Assembly (NCBI GenBank): GCA_031262285.1 | Contig: JAISHZ010000159.1 | Span: forward strand, 1-6,497 | Length of the DNA stretch: 6,497 nucleotides | Source: Lachnospiraceae bacterium | Lineage (GTDB): Bacteria; Bacillota_A; Clostridia; Lachnospirales; Lachnospiraceae | Direction of reading: 5' to 3' | In this document: positions 5,461-6,497 of the stretch, piece after piece | Numbering within the stretch: position 1 is the first letter of the stretch | Layout of the letters: every line of letters begins with the position of its first letter | Notes under the pieces: model-generated | The model's database searches: none | The model's input: only the letters and a program-made list of their open reading frames with translations | Told to the model about the DNA's origin: nothing | Made by a program: the position numbers and the translations under genes

Positions 5461-6497
5461 ATGTTACAGGTAATCGGAATCGCCATTTTGGCGTTTGTCC
5501 TTTACAGAGCACAAAGGTGGTTCTATCAGCGTTACTGGGCGATAGGATTATCGGTGAATCCTCGATTCGCACGTTCAAACGTTATGGAAGGAGAACAAGG
5601 CGAATTACTGTTGATGATTGAAAACCGTAAGTGGATGCCGCTCCCTATGCTATCGGTCAAATTTAATACAGATAGGAATTTAGTCTTTTCGGGTGAGAAG
5701 ACGAAGAGTGGGTTTACGGATCGTTATTATAGAAATGATGTTTTTCAAATATCAGGGCGAGAGAAGATTACCAGAACGCTTTCTTTTCAAGCGAAGAAAC
5801 GCGGATATTATCGGATTCGAGAGATAGACTTATTGGCGCAGGATCTATTTTTGAGCACAGAAATGATTGGAAATTTAACTTGTGAGACTTTTCTGTATGT
5901 TTATCCCAAACCATTTCAACAGCATGATTTTCAAAATTCCTTGCAAAGACTCATGGGTGAAGCGCTTACCAAACGACATCTCATAGAAGATCCTTTTGAA
6001 TTTCGTATGGTACGTGAATATCAACCTTATGATGATCTACGTCATGTGAATTGGAAAGCTACAGCACGAACGCAAGAATTGATGGTCAATGTCCGCAATT
6101 ACACTTCGGTCAAAACCATTCGCATTTTCCTCAATTTGGATGATAAAGGGATTTTGAAAAAAGAAGATGAAATAGAGGCGGCGATTCAAGTGGCTGTCAC
6201 TGTCGCGCAAAATTTCTTGCGTTTGGGGATGCGAGTCAGCTGTTATACGAACGGAGCCGATTTGTTGGACAAACGAGCTGTTGTGGTTGAGCTCGGGGCA
6301 GGAGTCGGACAAATGGAACGGATTTTCCGCGCGTTGGCACGGCTTGATTTGGTCACACCCACTTATGATTTTACCAATAGCTACCGAAACATGATTCTGA
6401 AAGAAGCAGAGGGTGCGTTTACCTTCTTGATCGCACCGAATGTATACACCGAATTTGTGACATTGATGTCGGAGTATATGTTAACGGACGAAGACTT
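5461..6497 (+). CDS. DUF58 domain-containing protein (3' end outside window)
   Basis: The frame is open from ATG 5461 to the window edge, giving 345 complete codons. An N-terminal hydrophobic stretch (residues 2-15) suggests one membrane anchor followed by a basic/aromatic juxtamembrane stretch; many DUF58 proteins have two such segments. A beta-rich region with IENRKWMPLPMLSVKF (53-68) and KKRGYYRIREIDL (132-144) precedes the DUF58 core EDPFEFRMVREYQPYDDLR (176-194) and HVNWKATART (195-204). After that, RIFLNLDDKG (221-230) occupies the place where VWA-like relatives often have a metal-binding DxSxS; here the pattern is absent. The family is associated with MoxR ATPases, encoded just upstream, and often with a transglutaminase-like protein downstream, which would be beyond the edge. 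Precise function is unknown. It has a good Shine-Dalgarno site and is surely cotranscribed with the ATPase gene. Confidence 0.92.
   Translation, partial: MLQVIGIAILAFVLYRAQRWFYQRYWAIGLSVNPRFARSNVMEGEQGELLLMIENRKWMPLPMLSVKFNTDRNLVFSGEKTKSGFTDRYYRNDVFQISGREKITRTLSFQAKKRGYYRIREIDLLAQDLFLSTEMIGNLTCETFLYVYPKPFQQHDFQNSLQRLMGEALTKRHLIEDPFEFRMVREYQPYDDLRHVNWKATARTQELMVNVRNYTSVKTIRIFLNLDDKGILKKEDEIEAAIQVAVTVAQNFLRLGMRVSCYTNGADLLDKRAVVVELGAGVGQMERIFRALARLDLVTPTYDFTNSYRNMILKEAEGAFTFLIAPNVYTEFVTLMSEYMLTDED

Noticed and set aside
5432..5473. Short frame from ATG 5432 between moxR and the DUF58 gene
   Set aside because: It ends after 13 codons in a different frame and overlaps the DUF58 SD and start; chance is the simplest explanation.

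Overview
The window carries one strand of a bacterial chromosome: six protein genes, all on the plus strand. Several protein stretches match what I remember of the Clostridia, especially Lachnospiraceae: UppS with MKTCLKTAQKN, a compact RseP with GGACMFEGED and EVIRKKPVPPEKEG, and a DUF58 protein with KRGYYRIR and EDPFEFRMVREYQPYDDLR. Gene order (uppS-cdsA-dxr-rseP) is the classic Firmicutes block. The Lachnospiraceae placement is inference from memory, not from a search.

Layout: 1-275 is a leader with no convincing gene, ending in a small GC hairpin and a Shine-Dalgarno site. uppS (276-992) and cdsA (1023-1868) follow 30 nt apart. A 244-nt gap (1869-2112) is filled with diverged repeats, each containing a GTAC-type palindrome and a copy of a ribosome-binding-site/start-codon region. 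dxr (2113-3270) overlaps rseP (3267-4325) by 4 nt. A second gap (4326-4469) contains five head-to-tail copies of a 19-bp unit. Then come a MoxR-family AAA+ ATPase gene (4470-5432) and a DUF58 gene (5461 to the window edge, incomplete).

The first four genes serve isoprenoid and envelope biogenesis. Dxr commits carbon to the MEP pathway, UppS builds the C55 undecaprenyl carrier lipid from MEP-derived units, CdsA makes CDP-diacylglycerol for phospholipids, and RseP is a site-2 intramembrane protease of the kind used in envelope-stress signalling. The MoxR/DUF58 pair is a common, poorly understood module, probably envelope-linked, often followed by a transglutaminase-like membrane protein. Its position directly after rseP, where I would expect ispG or proS and then polC, is notable.

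I see no clear new multi-gene system. The genes look intact and ordinary. The least explained DNA is in the two repeat-rich gaps, which share short inverted repeats around 3-nt centres and a TATATA-GG motif. They could be regulatory, structural, or products of local duplication; sequence alone does not decide.
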